Origin: Fallopia convolvulus
Lineage: Eukaryota; Streptophyta; Magnoliopsida; Caryophyllales; Polygonaceae
Length of the DNA stretch: 64,000 bases
Direction: 5' to 3'
NCBI GenBank assembly: GCA_964016875.1
Contig: OZ024724.1
Coordinates: forward strand, 50,780,438 to 50,844,437
Below the pieces are notes generated by a model that ran no database searches, was not told the origin of the DNA, and saw only the letters and a list, made by a program, of their open reading frames with translations. Shown one piece after another: positions 1 through 11,599 of this stretch. The position numbers were made by a program, and so were the translations under genes. The stretch's first letter is position 1; every line of letters starts with the position of its first letter.

Positions 1-593
1 AAAGTAAAAGTGGGTAGCAGGATTTGGTGATGGGTAGCAGGATTTGGTGATGGGTGGTTGTACAGAAGTTGCTCTTTTTCCCAATAGAGAGTTTTGCATC
101 AGTTTCAGCTTGCTTTAATTAGACATTGTTCTGATTTTGTCCAATTTGGATAGTTGATTTTGATTGGTGTGAGTTTGGTCACTAATTTGAGTTCCTATAA
201 GGTGAATGGGTTGTCCTCTATAGAAGAGTGATATGGTATTTTGATGTAAGCTAACGTTAGAGATTGTTGAACAATATTAACATGAAATAGATTAAATTTT
301 AACATGAAATTGACATGAGCACAAAAAAACACAATAACTCCTGCGCACGTGCTGCGCGGCCCTCATTCCTAGTTTATGCAAGTTTATATAAAAATTTAGT
401 ACAACTAGTTTATAACCCTGTACGGGAAATATTCTTTTATTTATTTCTCTATAATGATATTTGCACATTAAATATACATTTTGTTGTATATTAATTTTTA
501 TATGACGGAAGGAATTATATTAAGAATTAGGAAACCTTTTTGATATTTGAAGAGCAATCTTCATTGATATTTTTATTTTCTACAATTATATTA
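1..593. other. AT-rich intergenic DNA with a short direct repeat
   Basis: I see no gene here. Positions 10-52 hold two adjacent copies of a 21-bp unit (TGGGTAGCAGGATTTGGTGA plus one base), and the rest is AT-rich with short unrelated ORFs. A small GC-rich patch near 340-375 has no recognisable feature. Confidence 0.6.
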
Positions 594-595
594 TA

Positions 596-690
596 CTCCC
601 TCCGTTCGAAGTACATGTCGTTTTCCCCTCTTTTTCGGAAAACTAAAATTCACTTTTACTTCTCTCTCTATATAGCCACTCGTCTTCTTT
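596..690 (+). mobile_element. Possible single end of a Stowaway-type MITE
   Basis: A TA dinucleotide is followed by CTCCCTCCGTTC, the characteristic terminal sequence of plant Stowaway/mariner MITEs, from about 596. I could not find the matching inverted end downstream, so this is either a broken copy or chance similarity. The right limit given is arbitrary. Confidence 0.35.
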
Positions 691-846
691 CACGCTAAAT
701 TCTTAGTCTCTCTTTCTCTAATCATTTCCGATTCACAGGTTGCATTCGACTGATGCCATGAAGGGTGCACGAGTTTTTGAATATGTGACCAAATATTTCA
801 ATTTTATTCTTCATATTCAATGAAGAGGGAAAAGTTTTTTAGCTAA

Positions 847-1219
847 GGCCATCTCCAACAGTTTTCCTATAATTTTCTCTAAAATGAAGAGCTAAAAGTC
901 ATATTCTCCAAAAAAAAATTAACTTTAACTCCAACAGCTTCTCCATTTTAGAGAATCTTACATTTATTTGTTCTATTTATATATAAATTTTTTTATAAAA
1001 ATTTCATATGGCCAATCACAAGTTTCCGTGTATACACTTTCAACTAATGCATTCTCCAAATAATTTGGAGAATTCTCTAAATATAGGGAAGACACTTTAA
1101 TCTTTTGGAGAACTCTCCATTATAGGGAATTAGATAGAGAAGTTGTTGGGGCAAAAAAGTGGGTAAAATTTTCCAAATACACAATTTCCAACAGTTTGGG
1201 GAAGCTGTTGGAGATGACC
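847..1219. mobile_element. Tourist-like MITE, copy 1
   Basis: The 373-bp element is bounded by inverted repeats GGCCATCTCCAACAG (left) and CTGTTGGAGATGACC (right), with a 3-bp TAA duplication at 844-846 and 1220-1222. Three-base TAA/TTA duplications and terminal GGCC are typical of PIF/Harbinger (Tourist) MITEs. It has no coding capacity. A second copy of the family lies at 2247-2575 in the opposite orientation. Confidence 0.85.
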
Positions 1220-1637
1220 TAATGTGAGAAGTTAAGCATATTTAATGTATGTCAACTCTAAAAGACAAACTTTAATAAATAGAAGGATATGTATCTAGCT
1301 AGTAGTAGCCGGAAATTACTGGATAATATATAGATAATTTTGCTAATGTTGACTGGTGAGCTCCCTCTACAAGAAGTTCGACACTTTGAGGAGTTCTGTA
1401 CAATAGTAAAAGTGAGTTTTAGTTTATTAAAAAGAGGGGTAAAAAAAAGGTAGGTTTTTATTTTTATATTTATTTTATAGAAAATGGATGAATATTGACA
1501 TAAGTGTGAAATTAGGTTATAGGAAGGAATATTTCAAAACCAGGAGGGTATCAAAAGGAATAAAAAAATTTTGCAGGCATCGAGAGGAAAAGTCGAAATG
1601 TCGAAATGAGTTGATTCAAGAGATTTAGTTAAAATTT

Positions 1638-2094
1638 CTTGGTTTTGAGGACAAAGAACTCAAAAGTTAAGCGTGTAGGGGCTAGAATAATACCAAGATG
1701 GGTGACCTCATAGAAAGTCCTTGTGTTGGCATGGAATAATGCTTCTAAGGTCTCGAGCCTTAAAATGGTATCAGATCCAACTTTGAATTACGAGTTAGCT
1801 TGGTCAGAAGAGCGGCCACTCGACCTAGAGAGTGGTGCTTGGGCCTTGACAATGACGTCAAGTGTTGTGAGGGAGATTGTAACACAACGATGATGTATAA
1901 GGGATGGAGGTGTTGCTCATGTCGACAAGTGCTCTTCCTTTTCAAGGTTTGATGAGGACAATGAACTCTTACGTTAAGCGTGCAAAGGCAAAAATAGTAC
2001 TAGGATGGGTGATCTCTTGGAAATAGGGTGGATAACCTCTTGGAAAGTTCTCGAATTGACATGAGATAGTGCCTCTAAGGCCTCGTGCCTTACA
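1638..2094 (+). mobile_element. Cassandra-type TRIM retrotransposon relic with 5S rRNA-like LTRs
   Basis: Two diverged copies of a 5S-rRNA-like segment, recognisable by AGTTAAGCGTG and by AGGATGGGTGA or AAGATGGGTGA (the 5S internal promoter region), occur about 1650-1735 and 1965-2080. After the first copy comes TGGTATCAGATCC (1766-1778), a primer-binding site resembling the initiator-Met tRNA complement. A purine tract (GAGGGAGA, about 1869-1876) precedes the second LTR, 1878-2094, which runs TGTAAC...CTTACA. This LTR-PBS-short spacer-PPT-LTR layout with 5S sequence in the LTRs is the signature of Cassandra TRIMs. The left LTR (about 1638-1765) is 5' truncated. The element encodes no protein. 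Confidence 0.85.
1878..2094 (+). repeat. 3' LTR of the Cassandra-like element
   Basis: This 217-bp LTR starts TGTAAC and ends TTACA. Its middle holds a degraded 5S rRNA-like stretch, including a short internal duplication of the sequence around TCTTGGAAA that the left copy lacks. The 5S similarity covers the box A and box C region used by RNA polymerase III; whether it still works is unknown. Confidence 0.75.
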
Positions 2095-2246
2095 ATTCCT
2101 CCCAAGTTCACCCCTTTTACAAACATGGATGAGCTGAACTACCAAATCTCATGAACTTTTGTTTTGAAAAATATTATAATCTATCTTTAAATATACTAAA
2201 GGAGCACCTTCCTTTCACATGTCGAACCCCCATTCATTTTCACTTA

Positions 2247-2575
2247 GGCCATCTCCAACAGCTTTCCCAAACGGTTGGAAATTGTGCATTTGGAGAATTT
2301 TACCCATTTTTTTGTCCCTACAGCTTCTCCAAAAAATTGAAGTGTTTTCCCTATATTTAAAGAATTCTTCAAATTTATTTGGTGAATGCATTAATTAAAA
2401 GTGTGTACATGAAAACTTGTGATTGGCCATATGAAATTTTATAAAAAAAATTATATATAAATAGAACTAATAAATGTAAGATTGTCTAAAATAAAGAAGC
2501 TGTTGGAGTTAAAGTAAATTTTATTTGGAGAATTTCATTTTGGAGAAAATTATAGGGAAACTGTTGGAGATGGCC
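2247..2575. mobile_element. Tourist-like MITE, copy 2
   Basis: The 329-bp element has perfect 15-bp inverted ends, GGCCATCTCCAACAG and its complement, flanked by TTA at 2244-2246 and 2576-2578. Its reverse complement aligns along most of its length with copy 1 at 847-1219, so the two are the same family in opposite orientation. It is non-coding. Confidence 0.9.
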
Positions 2576-2578
2576 TTA

Positions 2579-3664
2579 TTTATCGCCTCTATATTCATTT
2601 CGCCTATATGGCGCCACATCATCAACACTCTAAAAAATAATTCAATAATAATTAGAATTAATTCAAAAATAATTCAATAACTAGGATGAGTACCTGTATC
2701 CTATACGGGTTTATTCAAATATAAATTATTTATTTTAAAAATATATATTTTATTCAATATGAATAAAGTTTATGCAGTATTTTAATATAAGTTCCAATAT
2801 TTTCTTTTTTTCTTTTCTAAAAGAAAATGAATTAGTTTAGCAATTTATAAATTTGTACAAATATGTTTAAGTTTAAAATTTGTACATATAATATCAAACA
2901 AAAGTTTAATTCTAACTTATATAATTTTTTCAATATAATATGAGATTTGAATATATAGTTAATAAAAATATATAATCGATCAAAGTAGAATGAGATAAAA
3001 ATGAATCTAAGATTTAGTTATTAGTTTGTAACAAACTATATAAAAATAAAACAAAATAATTATAAATATCTGTTTTTAAAATTAGTATTAAATTATTTTT
3101 TAGAGTATTGATGATGTGACGTCACATAAGCGAATTGAATATAAAAGCGACACATAGACGAAATGAATGTGAGGCCGACATGTGTCAGAAAAGTAACTTT
3201 TTTAGTATATATATAGATGGTAAGTAATAGTAATAAATGATGTAATTTATTATAATAGACATGCAATGCTTATCAATAGCATATCTTATTGTTTTTTTTA
3301 TTTAATTTGATAAGTACTAATGATAAATGAGATATTATTATTATAAGAGTCCCGTTCTGGTGATAACAATACTTAGAGTGAGAAACGAGAACAATTAATA
3401 GCCATCCGATTATATAAATCAAGGGCGTAGATTAAATCAGGAAAATATATAGGCGGTGGCAAATTGTGTAAATTTTCTAATTTTAATGGTGGAAGACGAA
3501 ATTGCCCTCACCCATAAAAAGGTTCAAGAGACGATTTGTTCATCTCGTGAAAGTTGAACCGACAAATTCTTCTCCTCCCTGCGGCGATTTGGGCGACTTC
3601 GTTCGTCCTTCGATCGTTCGTCCTTCCATTGATCGTTCATCCGATTTGTTCATCTCGGCCGAGG
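2579..3664. other. AT-rich spacer upstream of the Ulp1-like gene
   Basis: The DNA is very AT-rich and shows no gene. At 3349 GAGTCCCGTTCTGGTGATAA begins a change of composition towards the Ulp1-like gene; it could be one terminus of the element carrying that gene, but I found no convincing inverted partner near 11.6-11.9 kb. 3490-3664 is probably leader sequence of the gene. Confidence 0.45.
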
Positions 3665-6600
3665 ATGCCTCCTGCGAGATCAGAAGACAGCGCCCCCGCC
3701 GCTCCAACGAGCTCCTCCTCCGGTTAGGGTTTTAACAATCTAGCAATTGAATGAACTTGATTTATGCATTGAATGAGGCTTGATTCTGATTCCTATTGTG
3801 TATATCCAAAATTTATGCACTGAATGAACTTGATTCTGATTCCTAGCATTTTCTATGTCTTCGTTTCCTCTGGTGATCGGTCTTCATTTTCTGTGCAAGT
3901 GAACGAAATGTGCTAAATGAACTTGATTTTCATTCCACTTGAACTGGATTTGTGTTGAATGAACTTATTTTAAGTTGTTTATGGCTTCTACTTTATGTGA
4001 GGGTTTTTATAGGCTTAATTTTGCTTTCCGCTACTTTGTTTATGGTTGAATGAACTTCCGATTTTTTATTGGAACTCACTGAAATTGTTGCCTTGTGATA
4101 GCTTTTTTGAAATTGTGGCCATAGCTGGTAAAATTAGTTCATGCTATGAATAATAAGGTTCATGCTATTGCTCAATAAGGTTCATGCTATTGTATAATAT
4201 AGTTCATGCAATAGTATAATAAGTTCATGCTATTGAATAATAAGGTATTATTAGACTTGCACCTTGTTATTTGGTTAAAACAGCACTTGATGTTGATATT
4301 ATTGTGTTTGTTCAGGTACAAGAAAACAAAATGAAGAAGAAGTCCAGAACAGAGAAATTCGAAGCAAATTTGCTCAAGACAAAGGTTAATGAAGTAGTTT
4401 TTTTGCAAGTTCATAGTATTTATCATTAAGCTCGATGTGTGGTTCAAAAAACATGTCATCGTGGTTCATGATTGCAAAACAATATGGTTCATTTTTCAGT
4501 ATTGACATGTCTCATGTTCAATATATAGGCCAAAAAGGCTCACTCATTAAGCTGGATGTGCTTATTAGTTTACGGTTCATGTTCTTATGCTATTAGGTTC
4601 ATCATTTTTGCCAATAAGGTTCATTTTATTTAGTACACAAATACTTCTAATGTGTGTTGTATTTTGAAGTTTCATATTACAATTCATGCTCTCATTTGTG
4701 TTATATTCTGTTTTATGCATATGACAGTGGCAACTTCAAAAGTCTTGAAAAGAAAGACACAAGTTAGCTCCACACGTCAAAGTTCGCGAGGAAAGAAAAC
4801 ATTAAAGCTTTCAACTCCACTAACTTGTAGCTTGGAGTTTGAAGGATGTGCAAGTGAAGATGAACCGGATGAAGATTCTGATGATACAAATTCTGATGAT
4901 AAAGATTCTGATGATGCAGATTATGAGAAGACAATCAGTGAGGAATCTTCTGATTTTGAGACCCCACTTCGTATTGTACAGTCAAAGCTTATGTTAGCAA
5001 GGGCTTCTACATCAAAGAAGAAGGTTGACAAGAAAGAAGGAAAGGGAAGGGTAAAGCAAGTTCAAGCTATCAAGATTGACAAGAAGAAGGTGGACAAGAA
5101 AGAAGGAAAGGGGAACGTGAAGAATGATGGTGCGCCTTTGAAAAGAGAAAAACATAAAGGATGTACTAGTAGAGGAGCAAAAGAAGATAAGTTGGTTAAA
5201 AAGGGAAACTTGGGCAGCCATTACCCTTCCTTGAAGACAAGAAACACTGGGAAAGCTTTTGTGGAGGCAATGGATAAGATCAAGAAAAGCGAAAAGAAGA
5301 AAGAAATGATTAGAGAAATGGGGTTTGGGGAGTTGCTGAACTTGACCAAACGTGAGATTCCTCATTTTCTTGCATATTGGATTTTAGATAATTTTGATGA
5401 AGTCCAATGCAGATTGAAGTTAAAAGGTGGGAAAGGATTCTACATCACTGCAGATGATGTTCATAGGGTGTTCGGGATTCCAAAAGGCCCTATACTTGTT
5501 GAAAGAAAAACAAAAAAGGAAGCGCCAGAAATATGGGCAAGTTGGAGTGCGCAGTTTGAAGGAATTGATGATGTAAGGTCTTCTCACATTGCAGAAAAGT
5601 TAGAGAAATGGGAAGAAGGTGAAGATGATGAAGCTTGGTTCAAGCGCCACTTCATTTCATTATTTGTGACCTTCCTCATTGAAAGTACTCAAAAAGGAAC
5701 GGTTGTGAGGGAATTCATAGTGGAGAACGTTGATGATATACCAAAAATGAATTGGTGTGATTTTGTCTTCAAGAGCTTGATTGCAACAAAAAGGGAGTGG
5801 AAAGAAAATAAGAATGGGTTCTTCAAAGGGCCAATCCTCTTCTTACTAGTGAGTAAATTTTCTAAATTGATTGTAATATAGAGTTTTTATTTTCTATACT
5901 TGACTTAATTTTTTTTTGTCTATTTTTTTGTAGCTCTGCTATGTTGATAATGTCATCATACTAGGCAAGGAAAATGAAAGGAACCTGCCTATTTTCTTGA
6001 ATTGGGGCGGGGAGAGATTAATAGCTCGACAAGATGAAAAAACGATTAAAGTTAGAGGATTTGGTCTTGGCCGTGTTATTGGAAGAAAAAATGAACCGGT
6101 CAATCCAGGGGAAGGCCTTCTAAAGAGAACATGGAGTGTAGAAAAGAGCAAGAAAGAAGACAAGAGAGCAAAATACCAGATACACTGCAGGTATGACAAA
6201 GCATTAGAAAAAATGCATGCTTCTGTACATTTAAAAGCCTAGGTTCATGCTTTTCTTTAATAAGGTTCATGCTATTGTACAATACAGTTCATTCTATTGT
6301 ATAATAAAGTTCATAGATATTTAGGGTTTTTGGTCGGTTCATGCAATTTAAGGCTTTGGTTCATGATATTAAACATTATGGTTCATTGTACATTTAAGTT
6401 TGGTTCATGCAAATGTTTTTATATCTTTAATGATTTTAATGCGGGAGTGTATTCAAATGATCGCCGAGAGACAAATGAAATTAGCTCATGCAATTATAGA
6501 AGTGGATGAAGCTATTGAATTGATCCCAATACGATTCAAAGAGGATAACACACTTCAAACCATGTTGAACAATGCAAAAGCTTGGATCAGCACATCCAAA

Positions 6601-8676
6601 GAAGAGAGCCCCACCCAAGGTGACTTTATGCAAGCATGGGAAAACTCTCAGCATTCATTTTGGTCAGATCCAGAGTTACTCAAGTGTTTGAAAGCAGTCG
6701 ATGAAGCCACATTGAAGGTTGAAAAAGCTCGAAAGATAGTTGATGATCCTTTTCAGAATTATAATCAAGAAAATGGTGGAGACATCGATGAGGGACAAGT
6801 ACTGGTAGGTGCAGAGAATGTTGTAGTAGCTAGTGAAGTGGATGGTGGCAAGGTGGGAGATAAAGTGGATGAATTAGTGGGAAGTGTTGGGAAGAAGGTT
6901 AGTTTTGATCTCACACCACCATCCTTCAAACTCATTACTACCTAAGAAGTCAACATGGAGGATGTGGAACATGGCAATGAGCAACCAAATGAAAGTGGTC
7001 ATAATGAAAATCAAATGGAGCAACCAAATGCAACTACAAATAAGGAGGTCAACATCTAACACTTATATTTAGATTGCCTTATTGTTCTTCATGTGTTTGT
7101 GTTTTAAAAATAATAATTGTGTTTTCAATTTCAATAATGCTACAGGACAAAGGAAAAGGTCCAGCTGAAGAGCAACATGACATGGATAACCAACCCAAAA
7201 AAAGAAAGGTTAGGGTCCAAAACTTGAATGTTGGTTCATAATGTAGGCCTTTACAGTTCAAGTAACACAATATTAAGGTTCATACTAATTAATGCAATAT
7301 TTTTTAATCCTGTTCATTTGAAGAAAATTGGAAAGAAGGGGTTAAAGATAGTAGAACCATCAAACAACCAAATGGATGAGGTGGGTCGTGGCAAAAGAAT
7401 CACAAGGTTTGGTGACAGCACAAGAAGCCCATACTATAAAAGAATCATCCAAATCCAAGAAAAATCAAATGAAGAACAGAAGGCAGTCTGGCAATATGTT
7501 ATGAAAAGACCTATAAACCCAGTGTAAGTTTTAAGATGTTCTGTATTAAATATCTTAACTTTTGTTTTGTGTTGCATCATGGTCAAATGTATAACCGAAA
7601 TTAATTTGTATGCTAGTCACTTGGAGAGGATGTTTGAGTGGAACGACTTGCATCTTAATAGGACGCACTTCATGTCTTTTGACAACGATCCACTTTGTGA
7701 ACTCCTTGATGCATGGGCTATGCACCTGAACTTCCTAGAAGCAAGGAAAAGCATACCGAAACCTGAAAGACTGTTTTCTAAGGTGCTCCGACAGGTATGA
7801 TAAAACAATATCTTGTAATGTATTTTTGTACTTACTCTAGATTACTTGTCATATTTAATGCTTACTTATCTTGTAGGAAGGTGAGAAAAACAAGGCTGAT
7901 TTTCAAAAAAAACTTAACTGAAGCTGTGAATGTGGTAAAGGGAAGAAAAGTCAAAGACATTGAACTGGTAAGTATGTGTGCTAAGGTTCATGCTATTGTG
8001 TGCTAAGGTTCATGCATTCTGAAATGCCCAGTTTTTTGCATAGCTTACACTAATGTTAAAAAGTGAAAATTGTAGATTATTATCCCGATCCATTCTTCTG
8101 AAGACCACTATTATATCATGAGCTTTAATTTGAAGAAGCCGACAATTGAAATACTAGATAGTGTGAGTTCTGAAAAAGTGTTCCAAGAACGTTACGGAGA
8201 GATTCCAAACAAGCTGGTAAGCTCTATGTTAAGTATTGAATTGAAGGTTCATAAACCTTCACATATTGGTTCATTTGTAATGCTTTAAAGGTTCACATTG
8301 ATTGAGTGTTTTTTTTTTGTACTTTCAGCGGGAAATGGTGAAAACTTTTCTTGGAGTAAACTCTTTGCATGCGAAGGTTAAAAAGATCAAGGAAGAGCAA
8401 ACACAGATAACAAAAGTTCAAAGTCCTTGGGAGACACTTGGTGAAAAGGTAGACTCTGGAGTTGTTGCCATGAGACACATGGAGATGTATATGGGATCAA
8501 CAACTGAAGAATGGGAGACTGAAGTCAGGGCCACAACTGCAACGAACAACATTAAGAGACTCAAAACAAAGTACATGCATGCAATCATCACTTCAGAGAT
8601 CAATGAATTGAACGAGTTTTTAATGGAAGATATAAAAAAGTACAACAAGGATAAGAGTAATAAGGAGAAGAAGTAA
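3665..8676 (+). pseudogene. Ulp1-type cysteine-protease-like, transposon-associated gene, probably inactive
   Basis: Exons read by GT-AG sites and frame: 3665-3722, 4316-4384, 4728-5848, 5934-6190, about 6440-6898 or later, 7146-7208, about 7323-7523, 7617-7794, 7877-7967, 8076-8216, 8329-8676. The N-terminus is basic/acidic low complexity, followed by a domain with REIPHFLAYWILDNFD and DDVHRVFGIPKGP, common to plant transposon-borne Ulp1 and plant-mobile-domain-like proteins. The C-terminal part matches the Ulp1 (C48) fold: the catalytic His of EDHYYIMSF (8106-8108) and Asp of EILDS (8157-8159) are present, but the usual DCGV motif reads DSGV, with Ser at 8455-8457. A TAA at 6943-6945 lies in an otherwise open stretch, and an A8 run at 7905-7912 breaks the expected frame. 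Alternative splicing (donor after 6898; acceptor at 7880) could avoid both. The transposon origin is inferred from the convergent FAR1-type transposase. Confidence 0.7.
4130..4250. repeat. Intronic GGTTCATGCTATT repeats
   Basis: Intron 1 of the Ulp1-like gene holds a degenerate array of about 21-23-bp units built on GGTTCATGCTATTG followed by TATAATA-like sequence. The GGTTCAT core recurs in the other introns (about 4440-4625, 6240-6415, 7230-7315, 7980-8020, 8225-8300), at 8941-9110, and in the intron of the convergent FAR1-type gene (10815-10925). Confidence 0.75.
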
Positions 8677-8940
8677 GATGTAGTGAGATAGTTTTTTTTG
8701 GGAGTGCACAATTAGTACATTACTAAGTATTGAAACTTGTCTTTTGGGATATTTGAAAAACAATCTCTAGGTAAATGATTGGTGAATAGCTAACTTGAAA
8801 GCAGTAGAAATGACTACAGTGCTAGGCAATGGAAAGGGGCCATTTTGTTAAAATTGGTCCTTGAATGCTTGTTGCATATGCTCATTTTGCGCAATTTTTT
8901 TGCAATGAATTTATATGTTGAACATTTTTGTTCATTAACA

Positions 8941-9110
8941 GGAAGATTCATTGTATGCAAAGCGAAGGTTCAATGTGTTTAACGGGAAGGTTCATTGTAT
9001 GCAACGCGAAGGTTCAATGTGTTTAACAGGAAGGTTCATTGTATTCAAAGCGAAGGTTCAATGTGTTTAACAGGAAGGTTCATTGTATGAACGCGAAGGT
9101 TCATAGTGTT
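8941..9110. repeat. Tandem repeat, about 43-bp unit, nearly four copies
   Basis: Nearly four copies of a 43-44-bp unit, each with GGTTCATTGTATG and GCGAAGGTTCAATG, sit between the stop codons of the Ulp1-like (+) and FAR1-like (-) genes. The unit uses the same GGTTCAT core as the introns of both genes. Confidence 0.85.
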
Positions 9111-9328
9111 AAAAACAAAACTTAAAACATAAAAGAAGAATCAAAAGGCAAATTTCAAAGTCTAAGAACACTTTAAAAAGCAATTACAATGTAGAAAAGT
9201 AATTTCTCAAACACAAAGTATACCATAAAACAAACAACTTAATCCCAAAAACCACATACAAAATACTAAAAAAGGACAAATAGAGAACTTCAACTTCAAA
9301 TGTTTAATATTGGACCACATAAAGCAAA

Positions 9329-11598
9329 TCACTTCCCAACACAAGTACGGATATTATGACCATCCGTTTTTCCGCATTTTCCACAACGCCTTTTCCCGGC
9401 TTTTCTTGAAGACATTGCACTCTCCCTAGCACCCAATATGCGCTTGCCAGAACCAGAACCCTTGTTCTTAGCTTGTTCAGGTTGGTGTACATGAATCTCA
9501 CTGGGTATAGTAATACCAGCTAATGACTCCACACTCCTAGCATTAACTGATTTGTCACTAAATGAAGAACTACTACCAGACACGAGTTTCTCTTTTTGCT
9601 CCTTGATAACAGAAGAAAACTCATGCATTAATTGAGGATGGTCTTCTAATATGCCTAAGCAACTATAAAAATCTGATATCACTGAACTCGTTAAGGCTTG
9701 TGTTTCCTCAATGGCAGCACATTGTTCTACAATAGCACCATCAATTGTAAAAACCGGACTAATAGTTGCAGCTTTTGTCCAACGTGAAAGGACGAATTTT
9801 GTCGGAATCAATTCCATACCAAGGTTCTTGAAAACCACGAACATATGATGGCAAGGTAAACCGATCCTCTGAAACATTCGACACCCACAAATAACCTCAT
9901 CGTTCAGCAAATCATAAACAACTTGAACTACACTCTGGCCATCCTCCTTTATACCAAAAAATTTACTTCCATTTTCTAGAGCTATTGTGTGAATGCAACA
10001 TGAGAAGCATGAAGAAAAGATCTCCTTCTAGACCTCGTAAAAAAACAGAAATTGTGTAAACATCAGCTGCATGACGCTCTAACTGTAGAGGTGTCTTCAG
10101 ATCTGGAACCATATGAGTAGAATCATGGTTTAACTTGTCCTGAGTGTGTCTTTGGGATTCCATGGCAGTCTCAAAGTGCATCACCAACTCACAAAGCCTA
10201 AAAAACCGGTCGGTAAAATGGCCGAAAAAGCTGTTCTGAACCTCTGAAATGGAAGTAGTCCTGACTAATCCACCAAACATTTCGTCTTTGAAATACGCTG
10301 GAATCCAGAAATGACGAATGGCAAACATGTCATCAAACCATCGTCTATTCTTCGAGGAGATACGACTAACCAACTCCAACCACCTAGACTCAAACTCAGC
10401 TGGTACAATCTTATGACTCCACACTATAATGTTGAGCTGCTGCCTAAACTCATCCACATCGCCAAATTCGGTCTTTATCTTTCCAGGCACTTTTGTCATA
10501 ATGTGCCACATGCAAAGCCGGTGGCGGGTCCGAGGAAACACTCTCTGAATAGCAACTTTCATGGCGGCATCCTGATCAGTCACAAGAATTCTTGGATCGT
10601 GCCCCATTGCTTTCTTAAAATGTTCAAACAACCAAACAAAAGATTCTATATCTTCCTTGAGCAAAAGTCCAGCACCAAATGTAACACATTTTTTATGATG
10701 ATCAAGGCCAGTAAAGGGAGCAAATACCATACAATACCTGTGAATTGACCAAACATAATTATAAAAAAATAAGAAAAAATATCGAATACAATATTAGTGT
10801 ACCAAATTTCAAAGTTGATGGTTCATAGATACTAAGATAACAGTTCATACATTTTAACACAGAAGTTCACAAATTTTAACAAAGAAGTTCATAGAGCAAA
10901 AAAATGATAAGTCAAAGGTTCATAAAATCTAAGATATCAAAAAAATTACCTGTTAGTCCTGTATGTAGAATCAAAAGACACCACCTCACCAAAATATGAG
11001 AAATTCTTGCGAGAAATGGGATCGGCCCAAAATAGCCTTGTCAAACGATCAGAAGAATCAACATCGTATGCATAATAAAATGCACTACACACCTCCTTTT
11101 TTTTCAAGAATCTATTAATAACCATTTGAGAATCGGAACCCTCAATGTGAGCCATCAAATCTCGTTTGTAGTTCTTAAAATCAACAACTGAAGCACCCAC
11201 ATTTGCATATCCTCCAACAAGGTGGTTGTACAACTTATGACTCATCGTTGGACCGATATTAGATTTCTCACAGCTCAACATGAAGTTCTTATGGCCAATA
11301 TCAAGCTTTCTGTTGGACTTTAGAAATTGTTTGTAATTGCTAGTTACAAGCGTGTGACTATGACGCTCAACAAAAATCTGGACCACATAACCGAGCATGC
11401 CGACAAATTTGAACTTAATTTGTGCTTCACAACCAACTCGAGTTGACGGTCTTTTACGTTTGCTAGTGTTGTGTTTCCCATCTTTGAACCCATGACGGTT
11501 ACAGTATAAATACTTGTGAATTATAGTATTATCAGTTGAGTCTATACGAGAACCGCCATGTCGAACAACAAAACCACAAATAGAAGCATACTGACTGT
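9329..11598 (-). pseudogene. FAR1/MULE-type transposase-like gene with frameshift and stop
   Basis: Two exons are seen: about 11598-10950 and 10737-9329, joined across an intron that interrupts TYRTNR/YCMVFAPF. Domain order: FAR1 DNA-binding zinc region (SICGFVVRHGGS, CNRHGFK, RPSTRVGCEA), MULE DDE core (FDSTYRTNR; LVTDQDAAMK; the SEVQNSFFG region), SWIM-type zinc finger (CGCRMFQRIGLPCHHM) and a terminal zinc knuckle (CGKCGKTDGHNIRTC). About 650-700 codons is close to FAR1/FRS-type length. The reading frame shifts at an A-run, about 10039-10045, and the following frame meets TAG at 10029-10031 before the SWIM region resumes, so a full protein is unlikely. The first exon upstream of 11598 was not identified. 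It converges on the Ulp1-like gene, as expected if both ride one Mutator-like element. Confidence 0.8.
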
Positions 11599-11599
11599 A

